A stretch of DNA of 64,000 nucleotides. It comes from Brevibacillus fulvus. GTDB lineage: Bacteria; Bacillota; Bacilli; Brevibacillales; Brevibacillaceae. Positions 62,411 to 64,000 of this stretch are shown in pieces; the first letter of the stretch is position 1; each line of letters starts with the position of its first letter. The DNA is taken from assembly GCF_016908525.1 (NCBI RefSeq), contig NZ_JAFBEB010000002.1, positions 1 to 64,000 on the forward strand. Direction: 5' to 3'. The notes beneath the pieces were generated by a model, which worked only from the letters and a program-made list of their open reading frames with translations, was not told the origin of the DNA and searched no databases. Both the position numbers and the translations under genes were made by a program.

Positions 62411-62611
62411 TTGAGGCAAAAATTGCGGTACGTTCTCGCAGCCGTTGCTTGCTGCCTGCTCATCGCCAGTTTTATTTTCGGCAATCTCGCGCTGGCTCTG
62501 CTCGCTTTGGCCATTTCCTTGCTGCTGAAGCAAACTGGCAGGGAAACACGCGCAGGGCAAAATAACCTTTCGCGGCACCAATCTTCGCTCCATGAGGATG
62601 CCAAGCGGTAA
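62411..62611 (+). CDS. Small membrane protein at the end of the PTS operon
   Basis: A 66-residue protein with a hydrophobic hairpin: VLAAVACCLLIASFIFGNLA and LALLALAISLLL. A hydrophilic tail follows. The start TTG 62411 has GGAGGAG just upstream inside the end of the aldolase gene. No recognised function. It directly precedes the operon terminator. Confidence 0.6.
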   Translation: MRQKLRYVLAAVACCLLIASFIFGNLALALLALAISLLLKQTGRETRAGQNNLSRHQSSLHEDAKR

Positions 62612-62632
62612 CCTGAACATGGAGCGCCTATA

Positions 62633-62684
62633 AACCGGTTCGTCCGTGGCGACTTGTCCGAAGCCATAGACGAACCGGTTTTTT
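62633..62684 (+). terminator. Terminator of the PTS operon
   Basis: Twelve-base perfect stem: AACCGGTTCGTC (62633-62644) / GACGAACCGGTT (62669-62680), then TTTT. Confidence 0.9.
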
Positions 62685-62823
62685 CCTTTTCTCCAAGGAG
62701 AAACGGCAAAAAAAAATTCGTTGAAATTGCAAAGAGGAGATTGATTTTTGTTGGATTATTTAGTAAATTATGAATTGCAAACGACAGTCTGAAAAACATA
62801 ATACGAATTGGAGGGGAAGTTGT

Positions 62824-63624
62824 ATGACGACGGCTTCTGTGAATCACGGCACATTGCTGACTTTGAAAAAGCAAGACGGCATCGCGGAAATTCACCTGCA
62901 TGTCAACAAGACCAACTCCTACAATCTGGATTTTTATCGGGAACTGAACCAGGCGATTGATGACATCCGCTTTGACAGCAGCGTTCATGTGGCCATACTG
63001 ATGAGCGACGTCCCGAAATTTTTCTCAGCCGGAGCGGATATCAATTTCCTCAAATCCGCCGATCCCCGTTTCAAAACCCAGTTTTGCCTGTTCTGCAACG
63101 AAACTTTGGATAAGATGGCCCGTTCCCCGCAAGTGTTCATCGCCTGCCTGGAAGGGCATACGGTCGGCGGCGGTTTGGAGATGGCCTTGGGATGCGATTT
63201 GCGGTTTGCTGGCGATCAGGCGGGAAAAATCGGACTGCCGGAAGTATCGCTTGGCGTATTGGCGGGAACCGGTGGCACACAGCGGCTGGCCCGGCTGATC
63301 GGAGCTTCCCGTGCGCTTGATTTGAACATTACCGGTCGGACGCTGACGCCACAGGAAGCTTTGCAGATCGGTCTGGTCAACGATGTATTTCCGCAGGCAC
63401 AGACCCGGGAAAAAGTGCTGGAATACGCGCGGAATATCGTGCAGAGCGCTACTTACGCCGTTTCCAACATCAAACTGTCGATCATGAACGGAATCGAAAT
63501 GCCGCTCAATGTGGCCATTCGTTACGAGGGTGAACTGCAAAATTTGCTGTTCCGGTCGGAGGATGCGAAAGAAGGACTGAGCGCTTTTCTGGAGAAACGT
63601 CAGCCTGAATGGAGCGGAAGGTAA
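62824..63624 (+). CDS. Enoyl-CoA hydratase/isomerase family protein (crotonase)
   Basis: A 266-residue crotonase. The oxyanion-hole segments are FFSAGADINFLK and EGHTVGGGLEMALGCDLRFA. The catalytic glutamate region is GLPEVSLGVLAGTGGTQRLA. It hydrates or isomerises an enoyl-CoA, and the CoA-ligase gene downstream suggests an aromatic or alicyclic acyl-CoA. ATG 62824 follows GGAGGGG, and a 54-base upstream extension of the frame is not supported. Confidence 0.93.
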   Translation: MTTASVNHGTLLTLKKQDGIAEIHLHVNKTNSYNLDFYRELNQAIDDIRFDSSVHVAILMSDVPKFFSAGADINFLKSADPRFKTQFCLFCNETLDKMARSPQVFIACLEGHTVGGGLEMALGCDLRFAGDQAGKIGLPEVSLGVLAGTGGTQRLARLIGASRALDLNITGRTLTPQEALQIGLVNDVFPQAQTREKVLEYARNIVQSATYAVSNIKLSIMNGIEMPLNVAIRYEGELQNLLFRSEDAKEGLSAFLEKRQPEWSGR

Positions 63625-63631
63625 AAAAAGG

Positions 63632-63655
63632 CTATGATTGGTTCATAGCCTTTTC
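63632..63655 (+). terminator. Short hairpin between crotonase and CoA ligase genes
   Basis: GGCTATGA pairs with TCATAGCC around TTGGT, followed by TTTT. It could attenuate transcription into the ligase gene. Confidence 0.55.
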
Positions 63656-63679
63656 AAAAACGACAAAGGTGATGATAAT

Positions 63680-64000
63680 GTGAGGGACTTGCGTGGTATA
63701 GGATCTCCGTATAACGCCGCCGACAGGTTTGTGGATGAGCAGGTCAAAAACGGGCTCGGCAGCAAGATCGCCATCTATTACAAGGACCAGACAGTCACAT
63801 ATCAACAATTGCAGGAGCGGATGAATCAGGTTGGAAACGCCTTGAAACAACTGGGTATCGGAATGGAAAACCGGATTTTGCTGGTTTGTCCGGACAGACC
63901 CGAGTTTTTCGCCAGCTTTTTGGGTTCCATCAAAATCGGTGCGGTGCCCATTCCTGTAAACACCATGATGTCACCGTCGGATTACGAATACTTCCTGAAC
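63680..64000 (+). CDS. Benzoate-CoA-ligase-like AMP-binding protein (5' part)
   Basis: The first 107 codons of an adenylate-forming CoA ligase, cut off by the window edge. RGIGSPYNAADRFVDEQVKN, then SKIAIYYKDQTVTYQQLQER, KQLGIGMENRILLVCPDRPE and LGSIKIGAVPIPVNTMMSPS are typical of the benzoate-CoA ligase branch. It activates an aromatic acid with ATP and CoA. GTG 63680 has AAAGGTGAT upstream. Confidence 0.88.
   Translation, partial: MRDLRGIGSPYNAADRFVDEQVKNGLGSKIAIYYKDQTVTYQQLQERMNQVGNALKQLGIGMENRILLVCPDRPEFFASFLGSIKIGAVPIPVNTMMSPSDYEYFLN

Noticed and set aside
1-64000. CRISPR arrays, tRNA/rRNA genes, intact insertion sequences or prophage
   Set aside because: I looked for regularly spaced repeats, CCA-ended cloverleafs, transposase motifs and terminal repeats and saw none.

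Overview
The window looks like chromosomal DNA from a Gram-positive, spore-forming, motile member of the Bacillales, of roughly balanced GC content. The support is a SleB-type cortex-lytic enzyme, a DUF3231 (spore-coat-F-like) protein, strong AGGAGG ribosome binding sites with some GTG/TTG starts, CcpA-type cre sites, a class-I preQ1 riboswitch, intrinsic terminators and several chemoreceptors. A relative of Brevibacillus, Aneurinibacillus or Effusibacillus would fit, but the genus is inference. I saw no rRNA, tRNA, CRISPR array or intact insertion sequence.

Layout. 1-10.5 kb: MocR regulator, two membrane proteins, a cytochrome P450, endonuclease IV with a C-terminal extension, glpD behind a terminator-like leader hairpin, and a chemoreceptor. 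10.6-13.0 kb: AT-richer, decayed accessory DNA with an amidase fragment joined to a beheaded nuclease gene and a frameshifted secreted-protein gene. 13.1-17.5 kb: secreted repeat protein, MOSC protein, metallo-beta-lactamase-fold hydrolase and a small membrane protein. 17.7-29.4 kb: an aromatic-compound catabolic island with two transcription units. The first encodes FMN reductase, an AAHS-type transporter, an alpha/beta hydrolase and a luciferase-like monooxygenase. The second encodes an FAH-family hydrolase, a gentisate-dioxygenase-like double cupin, an FAD hydroxylase and a TAXI-TRAP transporter. An IclR gene lies between them. Both units begin with nearly the same promoter plus a three-half-site operator, so they form one regulon; a perfect cre site adds likely catabolite repression. 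29.4-35.6 kb: a secreted helical protein, UppP, two GNAT acetyltransferases, SleB, a VC0807-like membrane protein and small genes.

35.9-42.5 kb holds the strongest candidate for an undescribed system: a WYL-domain regulator overlapping the first of three consecutive, mutually divergent dynamin-like GTPase genes, followed by a small CxxC protein. Insulating terminators, an operator-like palindrome in the promoter and the known links of bacterial dynamins and WYL regulators with phage defence suggest an inducible membrane-remodelling or defence module. That function is inference.

42.6-44.6 kb is a textbook preQ1-riboswitch-controlled queCDE operon. 44.9-54.2 kb has a LysR regulator, DUF3231 protein, threonine-aldolase-like enzyme, a copper-amine-oxidase-N/lamin-tail-like secreted protein, a purine permease/phosphoribosyltransferase pair behind a possible PurR box, a soluble chemoreceptor, a DUF2087 regulator/GIY-YIG pair and another acetyltransferase. 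54.2-62.7 kb: a dCache chemoreceptor beside a galactitol-type PTS operon (PRD regulator, EIIA, EIIB, EIIC, PfkB kinase, class II aldolase, small membrane protein) with a cre-like site. 62.8-64.0 kb: a crotonase and the start of a benzoate-CoA-ligase-like gene, which suggests a second, CoA-dependent aromatic pathway continuing past the edge.
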